Assembly (NCBI GenBank): GCA_011799875.1 | Contig: CM022300.1 | Location: 234,620,807 to 234,684,806 of the forward strand | Reading direction: 5' to 3' | Length of the DNA: 64,000 bases | Source: Thinopyrum elongatum | Lineage: Eukaryota; Streptophyta; Magnoliopsida; Poales; Poaceae | Shown here: positions 32,501-43,811 of the stretch, piece by piece | How the letters are laid out: every line of letters begins with the position of its first letter | How positions within the stretch are numbered: position 1 is the first letter of the stretch | The notes under the pieces: generated by a model | What the model saw: only the letters and a program-made list of their open reading frames with translations | The model's database searches: none | Told to the model about the DNA's origin: nothing | Made by a program: the position numbers and the translations under genes

Positions 32501-35500
32501 TGTGACACCCCCAGCTTAATCGTGCACTAATCAAACACACAAATGCACACGATCAAGCCTAAGGACTCACTTGAAGATATCACAACACAACTCTAAAACA
32601 TAAATAAAGTCATGCAAGCTTTATATTACAAGCCAGGGGCCTCGGGGGCTCGAATACATAAGCTCACATACAAGCATCAGCGGAAGCATCAGATATCTGG
32701 GTACAGATATAAAAGAAAACACAGATAAGCCTTTAAGAAGGCGGGACAAAGGAAAACACTACGATCGAAAAGGCGCAGGCCTCTTGCTTGGGACCCTCCG
32801 ATCCTACTCCTGGTCGTCGGCAAGCTCGTAGTAGTAACCACCCTCGGGGTGGTAGTGGTAGTCATCGGCGGGGGCAGCTGGCTCCGGGGCTTCGTCATCT
32901 GGTCGCATCAAAAGGATACGGGGAAAAGAGGAAGCAAAGCAACCGTGACTACTCATCCGAAGTACTCAGCAAGCAAGGATCTACACTACAAATGCAACAT
33001 TATCAAAGAGAGTCTGTATATGTGGACTGGGCTGCAGAAATGCCAGAATAGAGAGAAGACCTAGTTCTATCAAAGACTAGCATCTTCAGCGGTCTTGCGG
33101 AATCATCTTCAGCGGTCTTGCAGCATTAGAAGAGTGCAGAATAGCATAATGTAAAGTAGTAATAGTAGTGTCATCAACCTCGGCCAGAGATCCTTCCTCG
33201 ACTCCCTGCAAGAAAGAGATCCCAGAGCCCTAGTATCCATTTCTCATCACAAGTATCCAGTTCTAGTTGTATCGATCAGGATACAACTCCGAGCGTCCAT
33301 TACCGAGGATCCGACTATCCATAGATTAGTTCTTCCCTGCAGGGGTGCACCAACTTACCCACCAAGCTTGATTAACTCCGTCCGGACACAATTTACTGGG
33401 TCATGCCTGGCCTCGGCCAAATGATACACCGCAACCAGACCTTAGCTTAACAGAGAGGTCAGCACACCGGACTAAACCTATGCCCCCAGGGGTCTTGGGC
33501 CATCGCCCGGGGCGCTCCTGCACGTTGCGTACGCGGCCGGTGAGAAGACCTAGCAGCCTCTAGTACAATGGAGGGTGCTTAACGCGGTCCAACCCAGCGC
33601 ACGCTGCTCAGTCGCTGACGTCCATTAAGCTTCAGCTGATGCATACGACGCAGAGTGCCCATAACTGTTCGCATGTGATGGTTAGTGCAATCGGGATAGA
33701 GGCCCACTCGGATCAAATATCCAAACCGTTAGTGAATTAGGAGCGCGTGATAACGAGCAGAGACTCATGATCGATGTGACCCCGTCGCCCCGTCTCGAGG
33801 ACTTGCGGCAAGGGCTAAGAATGCCCAGCCACGCCTCGTAATTATCTCGCGGGTACTCTCTCTGGTCACCCATCTACACATCAATCGCATCACATGCTCG
33901 CGCGGGTACCCCTCAGGGCCGACCCAACTTTATCGTGGTTCATGGTTAAAGTCATAGTAACTGTGTGTCCAAACACCAGGGGTGAAACTGAGGAATCACC
34001 ATCGACGGATCCCACATGATGTAGTCGTGAAGGTGAACTTAGGAGGAATCACCCTCGAGGTTCACACTTGAGGTGTTGCACGACGGCGTCGTTATTGGGA
34101 GTGGTGAAGGAGGAATCACCCTCGATAACCACGTCCAAATAGCTAATCTACAGAGTTAACATCAGAAGTGCTAAACGAGGTATCACCCTCGGCACTCGAT
34201 AGTAACGCTGCAGTGTCGTACAACTAAGGGGGTGATGTGCGGTGCCGGGGCCTAGTTGTTGAGTCTCCTGATGGTCCAGCGGGGCAACCGGGACAAGTGG
34301 GGTCACTGGGGTCTCTATCCAGCCTATACTAAGCAGTTTAAGATAAGTAGGTAAGGTATCAATAGCAGGTTACAATAAACAGGCTATGCATCAGAATAGG
34401 TAAAGTAGTAGCAGCAGCAATTCTAATGCAAGCACAAGAAAGAAGAGAATAGGCGATATAGGCATGCTCAAGGGGGGATGCTTGCCTGGTTGCTCGGCGG
34501 CAAAGGCAGGGTCGTCAACGGTGTCGTCGGGCTCTTGAGCTGCGTCGGTCTCGGGAACTGCATCGGTACTGGTGTCTACCAAGAGAGAAGAGGGGGAGGA
34601 AACAGATAAATACACAGCAAACATATGCAACACAGAGCATGCTATGCTAACGTGCAGTGCAGGGTTGCCTAAAAATATGTCTAAGTCATTTTAGTTATTT
34701 TAAGATTAAAGTTGGATTTATTAACCGGTATATATGCACTATTCATTGACCGGAAATAGGCCAAAAGTTACGGGTTCACCGACGGTCAACGTGGTCAACA
34801 GGGGCCAGGGGGCCCACTGCCAGTGACCCAGGGGCGGGCCCCAGGTATGCCACGTCGGTGGCCGTTACCGGAGCAACACCGGCGAGGCGAAACCCGGCGG
34901 CGCGGCGCTGGTGAGCTTCGGGTTTTGCCCACAGGGCATCTCCGGGGCTGTGGTTGGGCTCATTCGAACGGGGGCTTGATGGCAGTTCGAGCGGTTGTGG
35001 TAGCAGCGCCGGAGGTGGTCTGAAGAGTCGCCGGCGACGAGGTTTGGCGGAGGTGGTTTCGGGCGATCAGCGCAACGGCAACAGCAGCGCGCAAAAGCGC
35101 GAACTAACGAGCGTGGGAGGTACTTCACGATGCGACGAGCGCGTTAGGCACCAGCCCGTGACCAAATGGTCACCGATGACTCGCCGGCGTCGAGCGCAGG
35201 CGGCGGCGCGTTCGGGCACGGCGGAGGGAGTAGCTAGCGAGTGTGCGAGAGCGACCAGAGAGATGGGGGAGGAAGAGGGACTCACCGAGCGGCACACACG
35301 ATGGCCCGTGGAGATTTAGGAGCTACAGAGAGCGTCGCCGGAGTCGGAGAAGAGCGGCGGCGGTCGAAGATGGGAACGAAGGGGATCCGGTGCTACGGTG
35401 CCTCCCAGCTCCAGCTGAGGCCACCAGTCGAAGGAGTTGACCCCGGCGGAGCTCACCGACAGGGTCAGCGGGCGCGGGGCCGCCGGTGGCCACGGCAACG

Positions 35501-36245
35501 ACGAAGGACAGCGGCAACCGTGCTCGGGCATCGATGGGGAATGAGGGGGAGAGGCGAGGAGGAAGGGGGATAATGGACGGGGAGGTCCAGCGGGAGTGGA
35601 TGAGTGGGATCTTATCCCCTGAGCGTCGGTGGCCGTCGGTGGGCGTCGCGCTGTCGACGCGCGGTCAGAGCGCGCGCTCGTGACCACGGCGGCGGCGACA
35701 TGCAGTGAGAGAGAGAGGGAGGCAAGAGAGATGGGCCGGCTTAGGCACTGTGCACTTAGGCCCAGTGCACAGTGGCCTTTTTCCTTATTCTATTTGATCT
35801 ATCTGCTTTTCTTTTTCCAGAGAGGATTTGCAATATTTTGAGCCACCAAATGATTATGTAAAAATGTGAAACTTGGTCACAGAAGTACACTAGAATATTC
35901 TGCATTGCCACAAAAAGTTTGGGCAATTTTGAAATTCATTTGGATTTTCCAAAAAATGAAAATGGCATTAGTAATGTTGATCTGGCTCTGTTTTAATTGT
36001 TCTGGCACATTTCAAGTTGATGGTGATGTTGTGTTCCTTAACAACATACGGTTGTGGAATATTTGCTATAAAGTGAACATTTTTCCCACAAGTTTTGAAC
36101 AATTCAATTTTCACTTTAAATTTGAATTATTTTTCAGAGAGAAATTTGAATTGAGTTGAGCTAACACTGGATCAAGCATTGCAGAGATGATGACTTGGCA
36201 TGTTTAACAGAGAGTCAGAGTGCTAGGTTACATAGGGGTGTTACA
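32501..36245 (-). repeat. 3' LTR of element C (3745 bp)
   Basis: On minus it runs TGTAACACCCC (36245) to GTGTCACA (32501). It lacks about 440 bp present in the other LTR (equivalent to 41105-41546). The gap sits at 34778-34785, where CGGGTTCACC passes straight to GACGGTCAAC. It has one copy of the 571-bp unit that is doubled in the other LTR. GC-rich open frames at 34954-35687 overlap on both strands and are not genes. Confidence 0.92.
32804..32908 (-). CDS. 34-codon LTR ORF, C 3' LTR copy
   Basis: Same length and same reading as 28338-28442, starting MRPDDEAPEPAAP and ending ELADDQE. Compared with D, I count three base changes, two of which alter residues (G6E, Y18H). It stays open but shows no clear sign of selection from this pair alone. 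Confidence 0.28.
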   Translation of the reverse strand: MRPDDEAPEPAAPADDYHYHPEGGYYYELADDQE

Positions 36246-36262
36246 AATTCTCCTCCTCTAAA
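36246..36262 (-). other. Polypurine tract of element C
   Basis: On minus this reads a purine-rich AGAGGAGGAGAATT directly before the 3' LTR start TGTAACA. It is the expected primer for plus-strand DNA synthesis. Confidence 0.75.
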
Positions 36263-36283
36263 AGAAATTCTCGTCCCGAGAAT

Positions 36284-37462
36284 TCAGAAGGTAGAAGGAA
36301 AGAGGTCGGGATATTCTTCCCGAAGATGATCCTCGCGTTCCCAAGTGCCTTCATCTTTAGTATGATTCGACGACTGCACTTTGAAGAACTTGGTCGTCTT
36401 CTGACGGGTTCGACGTTTTGATTCATCGAGGATGCGGATCGGATGCTCCTTATAAGAAAGATCATCTTGCAATTCGAGCATCTTGTGATCCACTGCTCAG
36501 TGCGGAGATTCCTTGAAGCAACGACGAAGTTGCGACACATGGTGGACGTCGTGGATATGAGAGAATTGCGGCAGCAACTCCAGTTTATATGCCTCCTGAC
36601 CATGTCTTGCAACAATGCGGAAAGGACCAATGTAGTGTGGAGCTAACTTGCCCTTGATTCCGAAGCGGTGAGTGCCCTTCATAGGAGTGACACGAAGATA
36701 AGCTTGATCACCAGGTTGATAGGTCAAGCCCCATCATTTGCGATCGTAGTTGCTCTTCTGGCGGTCCTGAGCCGCCTTATGATTTTCGCGGACTATACGG
36801 ACTTGTTCTTCAGCGTGTTGGATAATGTCTGGACCCACAAGTGGTCGTTCCCCAGTTTCTGACCAATTCAAAGGGGTTCGACAGTTTCGTCCATAAAGTA
36901 CTTCGAAGGGGGCCATTTTCAAGATGGCTTGATAGCTGTTGTTATATGAGAATTCCGCATAAGGAAGAGATTCTTCCGACTTCTTGCCGAAAGATATAAC
37001 ACAAGCTCGAAGCATGTCTTCAAGCACTTGATTAACTCGCTTGACTTGGCCTTGAGATTGGGGGTGATAAGCTGAACTCCAGGTAATATGAGTTCCCATA
37101 GCTTTTTGGATACTTTCCCAGAACTTAGAGGTGAAAAGACCGCCACGGTCCGAACTAATGTCCTTCGGAATACCGTGGAGTGAAACAATTCTGGAGATAT
37201 ATAACTCTGCTAACTGACTAGCAGTGATAGTCTCCTTGACAGGCAGAAAGTGTGCAACCTTAGAGAGTTGGTTGACGACGACAAGAATAGCATCGTGTCC
37301 CTTCTGTGACTTGGGAAGGCCAGCAATGAAATCCATTTGCACTTTATCCCATTTCCACAAAGGAATAGGAAGTGGTTGTAGAATTCTGGCAGGCTTTTGA
37401 TGTTCTGCTTTAACGCGACGACAAACGTCACATTCAGCAACAAGCATTGGCATTGTTTGCAA
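36284..37462 (-). pseudogene. Integrase core and chromodomain remnant of element C
   Basis: Starts inside the zinc finger (VAECDVCRRVKAEHQKP). The catalytic core follows: D44 in MDFIAGLP and D105 in SSDRGG. The third acidic residue of the DD35E triad, expected at position 141, is Lys (GQVKRVNQ), so the enzyme would be inactive. An in-frame TGA is at 36734-36736, and after it come YQPGDQAYLRV and the GPFRIV barrel. A second TGA is at 36497-36499, then a chromodomain (PIRILDESKRR to EGTWEREDHLREEYPDLF) whose usual Trp in the VQW position is Ser. Integrase inserts the DNA copy, and the chromodomain of this lineage steers targeting to chromatin. Confidence 0.92.
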
Positions 37463-37690
37463 TCATTCATGAAGTACTCACGCACAACAGAAGGAAGTGC
37501 GGTAGATACAACAGCATAGTCATCATGACATACAGATCCATACATAAGTTCGGTTATAGACCAGCGTTATTACAGCATGAAGGTAGGATAGACAACTTAG
37601 GCGGCACGCAGGCACGCTGTGGAGGGATACAACAATGCGACATAGCGACATGCTACATCAACGTCAAGGAAAACCTCTGTAATGGGGTAA

Positions 37691-38464
37691 CTACAAGTGC
37701 GGACGACGAATGGCCGTCGCAGGAAAATCCTGCTCTCCATGTGCACTCTGATGCAGAATCTGGTCTCGAGCTGGAAGAAGAGGCCCTCGTGCAGGTGTGT
37801 GACCTCCAACAGCAGGCCAATCAATACCAGCATACATCTGAGTCCTGCACAGGTAAAGGATGGACTCCGGATGTATCCCTGCTCGAACAGCTGGTAGCAA
37901 CTGTGTCATAGCATCGTAGAGACGTGCTTGAGTGGCAACCAACTCGATGGTAAGAGCCCGAACGGTGCGATCCAGAGCCTGAGTGCATTGAATCAGGACC
38001 AGCGGGTCGTAACGACGATGCTCGTACGGGGCACAGATGGTTGTGTAGTACCCAGTAGCATCTCCAGCAGGGGCATACGGGATGTATCGGAACTCAGAGT
38101 CATCCAAGCTACTGCTGAACTCTCCTCGGAGACGTGCGACAGCAGAGTAGGCGGCATCATGGACTGCCATCTCAATCGTCATGCCGATACCATGGAAAAG
38201 GTGCAGCTCAGTGTCTGAGTCATCTTGCTGATCATAGATACGAACATCAGCATGGTACTCCTCCTGGTTGAACTCGTGGTAATCCTCGTAGACCATGTAC
38301 TCAGGGTACCTGCGGTAGCCCAGTCTGGTCAGGAGGGCGATCAGGACAGCTGGAAAACCAGGGGCATCACGAGCCCAAGTGCGAAGCACAAGCTGCGTCG
38401 CAAGGCGTGGTGGAAACAAACGATCCATCTGAAACAGAGGAAATTCAGGATTGTCAAGTGTCAA
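37691..38464 (-). CDS. 257-codon ORF of element C with a dsRNA-binding-like pattern, in the gag position
   Basis: Open from 38464 to the TAG at 37691. The likelier start is Met13 (38428, MDRLFPPRL), which directly follows CTGTTTCAG, a splice-acceptor-like run. It sits about 380 bp after the PBS, where D has gag. No capsid, zinc knuckle or pol motif is seen. Residues about 40-115 follow a double-stranded-RNA-binding layout: a helix with ALLTRLG, then PEYMVYEDYHE, a strand pair ending DVRIYDQ, then FHGIGMTIEMAVHDAAYSAV, which fits the G-x-G...A-x-x-x-AA helix. The rest has repeated Tyr/Arg stretches and a helical TQARLYDAMTQLLPAV. The intact frame contrasts with the decayed integrase beside it. 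The fold is an inference from pattern only. Confidence 0.55.
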   Translation of the reverse strand: MTLDNPEFPLFQMDRLFPPRLATQLVLRTWARDAPGFPAVLIALLTRLGYRRYPEYMVYEDYHEFNQEEYHADVRIYDQQDDSDTELHLFHGIGMTIEMAVHDAAYSAVARLRGEFSSSLDDSEFRYIPYAPAGDATGYYTTICAPYEHRRYDPLVLIQCTQALDRTVRALTIELVATQARLYDAMTQLLPAVRAGIHPESILYLCRTQMYAGIDWPAVGGHTPARGPLLPARDQILHQSAHGEQDFPATAIRRPHL

Positions 38465-38808
38465 TGAGAATTATAAAACCACTCGGACAGAAAATGTTAA
38501 ACAAACCAATGGAAAGGAAAATGATTATCAGACTAATCAGATCAATGGTAAGGAATAAGCACAGATATCCAGCTCTCCGAGTTGACGAGATTTACGAGAT
38601 CCTAAGTGTCGGCATTAGTAAAATTCATCTTACCCGAAAAGAAGAGAGATCAGAGTACCAGAGTATAGACGAGGAATAAAAGATCCTAATACCACCCAGT
38701 TGGCGACGTGGGCCCGTAAGCCACACAGCCAAGTTAGTAAAACAGTTTTGGAACTCTAGACTCAACTTCTGCCAAGAAGTTGGAAAGGGGGATTCCTACA
38801 GGCAGTTG

Positions 38809-38820
38809 GCTCTAATACCA
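38809..38820 (-). other. Primer binding site of element C (initiator tRNA-Met, one mismatch)
   Basis: On minus TGGTATTAGAGC, 3 bp inside the 5' LTR. It differs by one base from the D site. The adjoining leader (38580-38800) matches D 28761-28990. Confidence 0.85.
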
Positions 38821-39125
38821 ACCTGTGACGCCCCCGGCTTAATCGTGCACTAATCAAACACGCAAATGCACCCGATCAAGCCTAAGGACTCACTTGAAGA
38901 TATCACAACACAACTCTAAAACATAAATAAAGTCATGCAAGCTTTATATTACAAGCCAGGGGCCTCGGGGCTCGAATACATAAGCTCGCATACAAGCGTC
39001 AGCAGAAGCATCAGATATCTGGGTACAGATATAAAAGAAAACACAGATAAGCCTTTAAGAAGGCGGGACAAAGGAAAACACTACGATCGAAAAGGCGCAG
39101 GCCTCCTGCCTGGGACCGTCCGATC

Positions 39126-39230
39126 CTACTCCTGGTCGTCTGCAAGCTCATAGTAGTATTCACCCTCAGGGTGGTTGTCGTCGTCGTCGGCGGGGGCAGC
39201 TGGCTCCGGGGCTCCGTCATCTGGTCGCAT
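39126..39230 (-). CDS. 34-codon LTR ORF, C 5' LTR copy
   Basis: Same 105-nt length as the other two copies. It starts MRPDDGAPEPAAP and ends ELADDQE. The Tyr triplet at 17-19 is changed to Asp-Asp-Asn and Gly24 to Glu; three other codons differ silently from D. The ends of the peptide are invariant in all three copies. Confidence 0.28.
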   Translation of the reverse strand: MRPDDGAPEPAAPADDDDNHPEGEYYYELADDQE

Positions 39231-41863
39231 CAAAAGGATATGGGGATAAGAGGAAGCAAAGCAACCGTGAGTACTCATCCGAAGTACTCAGCAAGCAAGG
39301 ATCTACACTACATATGCAACATTATCAAAGAAAGGCTGTATATGTGGACTGGGCTGCAGAAATGCCAGAATAGAGAGAAGACCTAGTCCTATCAAAGACT
39401 AGCATCTTCAGCGGTCTTGCGGAATCATCTTCAGCGGTCTTGCAGCATTAGAAGAGTGCAGAATAGCATAATGTAAATTAGTAATAGTAGTGTCATCAAC
39501 CTCAGCCAGAGATCCTTCCTCGACTCCCTGCGAGAAAGAGATCCCAGAGCCCTAGTATCCATTTCTCATCACAAGTATCCAGTTTTTGTTGTATCGATCG
39601 GGATACAACTCCGAGCGTCCGTTACCGAGGATCCGGCTATGCATAGATTAGTTCTTCCCTGCAGGGGTGCACTAACTTACCCACCACGCTCGATTAACTC
39701 CGGCCGGACACACTTTATTGGGTCATGCCCGGCCTCGGCCAAACGATACGCCGCAACCCGACCTTAGCTTAACAGAGAGGTCAGCATGTCGGACTAAACC
39801 TATGCGCCCAGGGGTCTTGGGCCATCGCCCCGGGCGCTCCGGCATGTTGCGTACGCGGCCGGTGAGCAGACCTAGCAGTCTCCAGTACAACAGAGGGTGC
39901 TTAGCGTGATCCAACCCAGCGCGCGCCGGTCAGTCGCTGACGTCCATTAAGCTTCGGCTGATGCATACGACGCAGAGCGCTCATAACTGTTCCCACGTGA
40001 TGGTTAGTGCTATCGGGCCAGAGGCCCACTCGGATCAAATATCCAAACCGTTAGTGAATTAGGAGCGCGTGATAATGAGCAGAGACTCACGATCGATGTG
40101 ACCCCATCACCCCGTCTCGAGAACTTGCGGCAAGGTCTAAGAATGCCCGGCCACGCCTCGTAATTATCTCGCGGGTACTCTCTCTGGTCACCCATCTACA
40201 CATCAATCGCATCACACACTCGCGCGGGTACCCCTCAGGGCCGACCCGACTTTATCATGGTTCATGGTTAAAGTCATAGTAACTGTGTGTCCAAACACCA
40301 GGGGGGAAACTGAGGAATTACCCTTGACGGATCCCACATGATGTAGTCGTCAAGGCGAACTTAGGAGGAATCACCCTCGAGGTTCACACTTGCGGTGTTG
40401 CACGACGGCGTCATTATTGGGAGTGGTGAAGGAGGAATCACCCTAGATGACCACGTCCAAATAGCTACTCTACAGAGTTAACATCAGAAATGCTAAATGA
40501 GGTATCACCCTCGACACTCGATAGTAACACTGCAGTGTCGTACAACTAAGGGGGTGATGTGCGGTGCTGGGGCCTGGTTGTTGAGTCTCCTGATGGTCCA
40601 GCGGGGCAACCGGGACAAGTGGGGTCACTGGGTTCTCTATCCAGCCTATACTAAGCAGTTTAGGATAAGCAGGTAAGGTATCAATAGCAGGTTACAATAA
40701 ACAGGCTATGCATCAGAATAGGTAAAGCAATAGCAGCAACAATTCTAATGCAAGCACAAGAAAGAAGAGAATAGGCGATATAGGCATGCTCAAGGGGGGG
40801 GGGTGCTTGCCTGGTGTCTCAGCGGCAAAGGCAGGTCGTCAATGGTGTCGTCGGGCTCCTGAGCTGCGTCGGTCTCGGGAACTGCATCGGTACCGGGGTC
40901 TATCGAGAGAGAAGAGGGGGAGGAAACAGATAAATACACAGCAAACATATGCAACACAGAGCATGCTATGCTAACGTGCAGTGCAGGGTTTCCTAAAAAT
41001 ATGTCTAAGTCATTCTAGTTATTTTAGGATTAAAGTTGGATTTATTAACCGGTATATATGCACTATTCATCTACCGGAAACAGTCTAAAAGTTATAGGTT
41101 CACCTCCGTAGAGGGTCCCGACATGGAAACAGACGACATGATCAGATTCGTCTCGTTGTTCTGATCAACTTTCATGTAGTAAGTTTTTCGATCCGAGCTA
41201 CGGTTTATTTTCTACGAATTTTTAGAGATTATAACATTTTCTAGAATTATTTATTTAACAGAAATGGAATTATGATGTCAGCATGACAGGAGGACGATGT
41301 CAGCAGCCAACAGAGCTGACCAGAGTCAAACCTGACCAGTGGGTCCACTGGGACCCACATGTCAGTGAAAGAGGCTAACAGATGGTTAATCAATACTAAA
41401 CAGAGTTAATTAGCTTCTGGGCCCCACTTGTCAATGGCTAGATAGTTTAACTAATTACTTTTATTTAGTAAAATGTTTTAATTAACTAAAACGCGGTGGG
41501 GCCTGCATGTCAGTGGCTAGGGCCGCCCAGTCAGCACAGTTGACCATGGCCAACATGGTCAACTGGGGCCAGGGGGCCCACTGGCAGTGACCCAGGGGCG
41601 GGCCCCAGGTATGCCACGTCGGTGGCCATCGCAGGAGCAACGCCGGCGAGGCGAAATGCGGTGGCATGGCGCAGGTGAGCTTCGGGTTTTACCCACAGGG
41701 CATCTCCGAGGCTGTGGTTGGGCTCATTCGAACGGGGGCTCGACGACGGTTCGAGCGGTGGTGGTGGCAGCGCTGGAGGTGGCCGAAAGAGTTGCCGGCG
41801 ATGAGGTTTGGCGGAGGTGGTTTCGGGCGATCAGCGCAACGGCAACAGCAGCGCGCAAAAGTG

Positions 41864-42997
41864 CGAACTAACGGGCGCGGGAGGTACTTCGCGACAGGAT
41901 GAGCGCGTTGGGCACCAGCCCATGACCAAATGGTCACCGGTGACTCACCGGCGTCGAGTGCAGGCGGCGGCGCGTTCGGGCACGACGGAGGGAGTTGCTA
42001 GCGAGCGTGCAAGAGCGACCAGAGAGATGGGGGAGGAAGAGGGGCTCACCGAGCGGCACACACGACGGCCCGTGGCGGTTTAGGAGCTGCAAAGAGCGTC
42101 GCCGGAGTCGGAGAAGAGCGGCGGCAGTCGGAGATGGGAATGAAGGGGATCCGGTGCTACGGTGACTCCCAGCTCCAGCTGAGGCCACCAGTCGAAGGAG
42201 TCGTCCCCGGCGGAGCTCACCGACAGGGTCAGCGGGCGCGGGGCCGCCGGTGGCCACGGTAACGACGGAGGACGGCAGCAACCACGCTCGGGCGTCGATG
42301 GGGAACGAGGGGGAGAGGCGAGGAGGAAGGGGGAGAATGGACGGGGAGGTCCAGGGGGAGTGGATGAGGGGGATCTTATCCCCTCAGCGTCGGTGTCCGT
42401 CGGTGGGCGTCGCGTTGTCGACGCGCTGTCGACACGAACTAATGGGCGCGGGAGGTACTTCGCGACACGATGAGCGTGTTGGGCACCAGCCCGTGACCAA
42501 ATGGTCACCGGTGACTCGCCGGCGTCGAGCGCACGCGGCGGCGCGTTCGGGCGCGGCGGAGGGAGTAGCTAGCGAGCATGCAAGAGCGACCAGAGAGATG
42601 GGGGAGAAAGAGGGGCTCACCGAGCGGCACACACGATGGCCCGTGGAGGTTTAGGAGCTGCAGAGAGCGTCGCCGGATTCGGAGAAGAGCGGCGGCAGTC
42701 GGAGATGGGAATGAAGGGGATCCGGTGCTACGGTGACTCCCAGCTCCAGCTGAGGCCACCAGTCGAAGGAGTCGGCCCCGGTGGAGCTCACCGACATGGT
42801 CAGCGGGCGCGGGGCCGCCGGTGGCCACGGCAACGACGGAGGACAGCGGCAACTGCGCTCGGGCGTCGATGGGGAACAAGGGGGAGAGGCGAGGAGGAAG
42901 GGGGAGAATGGACGGGGAGGTCCAGGGGGAGTGGATGAGGGGGATCTTATCCCCTAAGCGTTGGTGTCCGTCGGTGGGCGTCGCGTTGTCGACGCGC
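41864..42997. repeat. Tandem duplication of 571 bp in the C 5' LTR
   Basis: CGAACTAA followed by GGGCGCGGGAGG opens each unit, at 41864 and 42435. Homology ends after GTCGACGCGC at 42426 and 42997. The 3' LTR and the D LTR have a single unit, so the duplication is private to this LTR and arose after insertion. Confidence 0.88.
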
Positions 42998-43589
42998 GGT
43001 CGGAGCGCGCACTCACGACCACGGCGGCGGCGACATACAGTGAGAGAGAGAGGGAGGCGAGAGAGATGGGCCGGCTCAGGCACTATGCACTTAGGCCCAG
43101 TGCACAGTGGCCTTTTTCCTTATTCTATTTTATCTCTCTGCTTTTGTTTTTCCAGAGAGGATTTGCAATATTTTGAGCCACCAAATGATTATGTAAAAAT
43201 GTGAAACTTGGTCACATAAGTACATTAGAATATTCTGCATTGCCACAAAAAGTTTGGGCAATTTTGAATTTCATTTGGATTTTCCAAAAAATGGAAATGG
43301 CATTAGTAATGCTGATTTGGCTCTATTTTAATTGTTCTGGCACATTTCAAGTTGATGGTGATGTTGTGTTCCTTAACAACATATGGTTTTGGAATATTTA
43401 CTATAAAGTGAACATTTTTCCCACAAGTTTTGAACAACTTCAATTTTCAATTTTCACTTTAAATTTGAATTGTTTTTCAGAGAGAAATTTGAATTGAGTT
43501 GAGCTATCACTGTGATCAAGCATTGCATAGATGATGACTTGGCATGTTTAACAGAGAGTCACAGTGCTTGGTTACATAGGGGTGTTACA

Positions 43590-43798
43590 TGGTACCTCGC
43601 TTCGAGCTTATGACTGACAAGGTCATGAAGGAGGCACATGATACACCGATGTCTATTCATCCAGGTAGTACCAAGATGTATTGTGATCTCTGACAAAGGT
43701 ACTGATGGTCTAAAATGAAGTAGGATATTGCTCGATACGTTGCTGAATGTGACATTTGCTGTCGCGTTAAAGCAGAACATCAGAAGCCTGCTGGAATT
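43590..43798 (+). pseudogene. Element D integrase N-terminus, continuing after C
   Basis: After TSD TGGTA the D pol frame resumes with PRFELMTDK. The H2C2 zinc-binding module is visible: EAHDTPMSIHPG for the two His and AECDIC for the two Cys. Two stops interrupt it, TGA at 43691 and TAG at 43721. It ends after VKAEHQKPAG at about 43798, where a deletion removed the rest of D, including the integrase core and 3' LTR. Confidence 0.88.
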
Positions 43799-43811
43799 CC
43801 ACCAAATGATT

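Larger units (their letters stand above)
32501..43589 (-). mobile_element. Element C: Tekay-type Gypsy derivative inserted in D pol, TSD TGGTA
   Basis: Flanked by TGGTA at 32496-32500 and 43590-43594, and D's pol reads on across it. On the minus strand it has a 5' LTR (43589-38824), PBS, leader like that of D, a 257-codon ORF, an integrase-chromodomain remnant, a polypurine tract and a 3' LTR (36245-32501). Gag, protease, RT and RNase H are absent. It is the same LTR family as D, so it is a self-nested pair in opposite orientation. I counted about 22 differences in the first 405 bp of the LTR pair. Confidence 0.93.
38824..43589 (-). repeat. 5' LTR of element C (4766 bp) with an internal tandem duplication
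   Basis: On minus it runs TGTAACACCCC (43589) to GGGGGCGTCACA (38824). A unit of 571 bp occurs twice, 41864-42434 and 42435-about 42997, near-identical, with TGTCGACA at the join. Removing one unit and the 440-bp region missing from the other LTR reconciles the two LTR lengths to within about 10 bp. Overlapping GC-rich frames are shadows of composition. Confidence 0.92.

Noticed and set aside
34954..35687. Several overlapping ORFs on both strands in the C 3' LTR (also 41587-43083)
   Set aside because: GC-rich composition leaves few stops; frames overlap in all phases and match no protein family I know.
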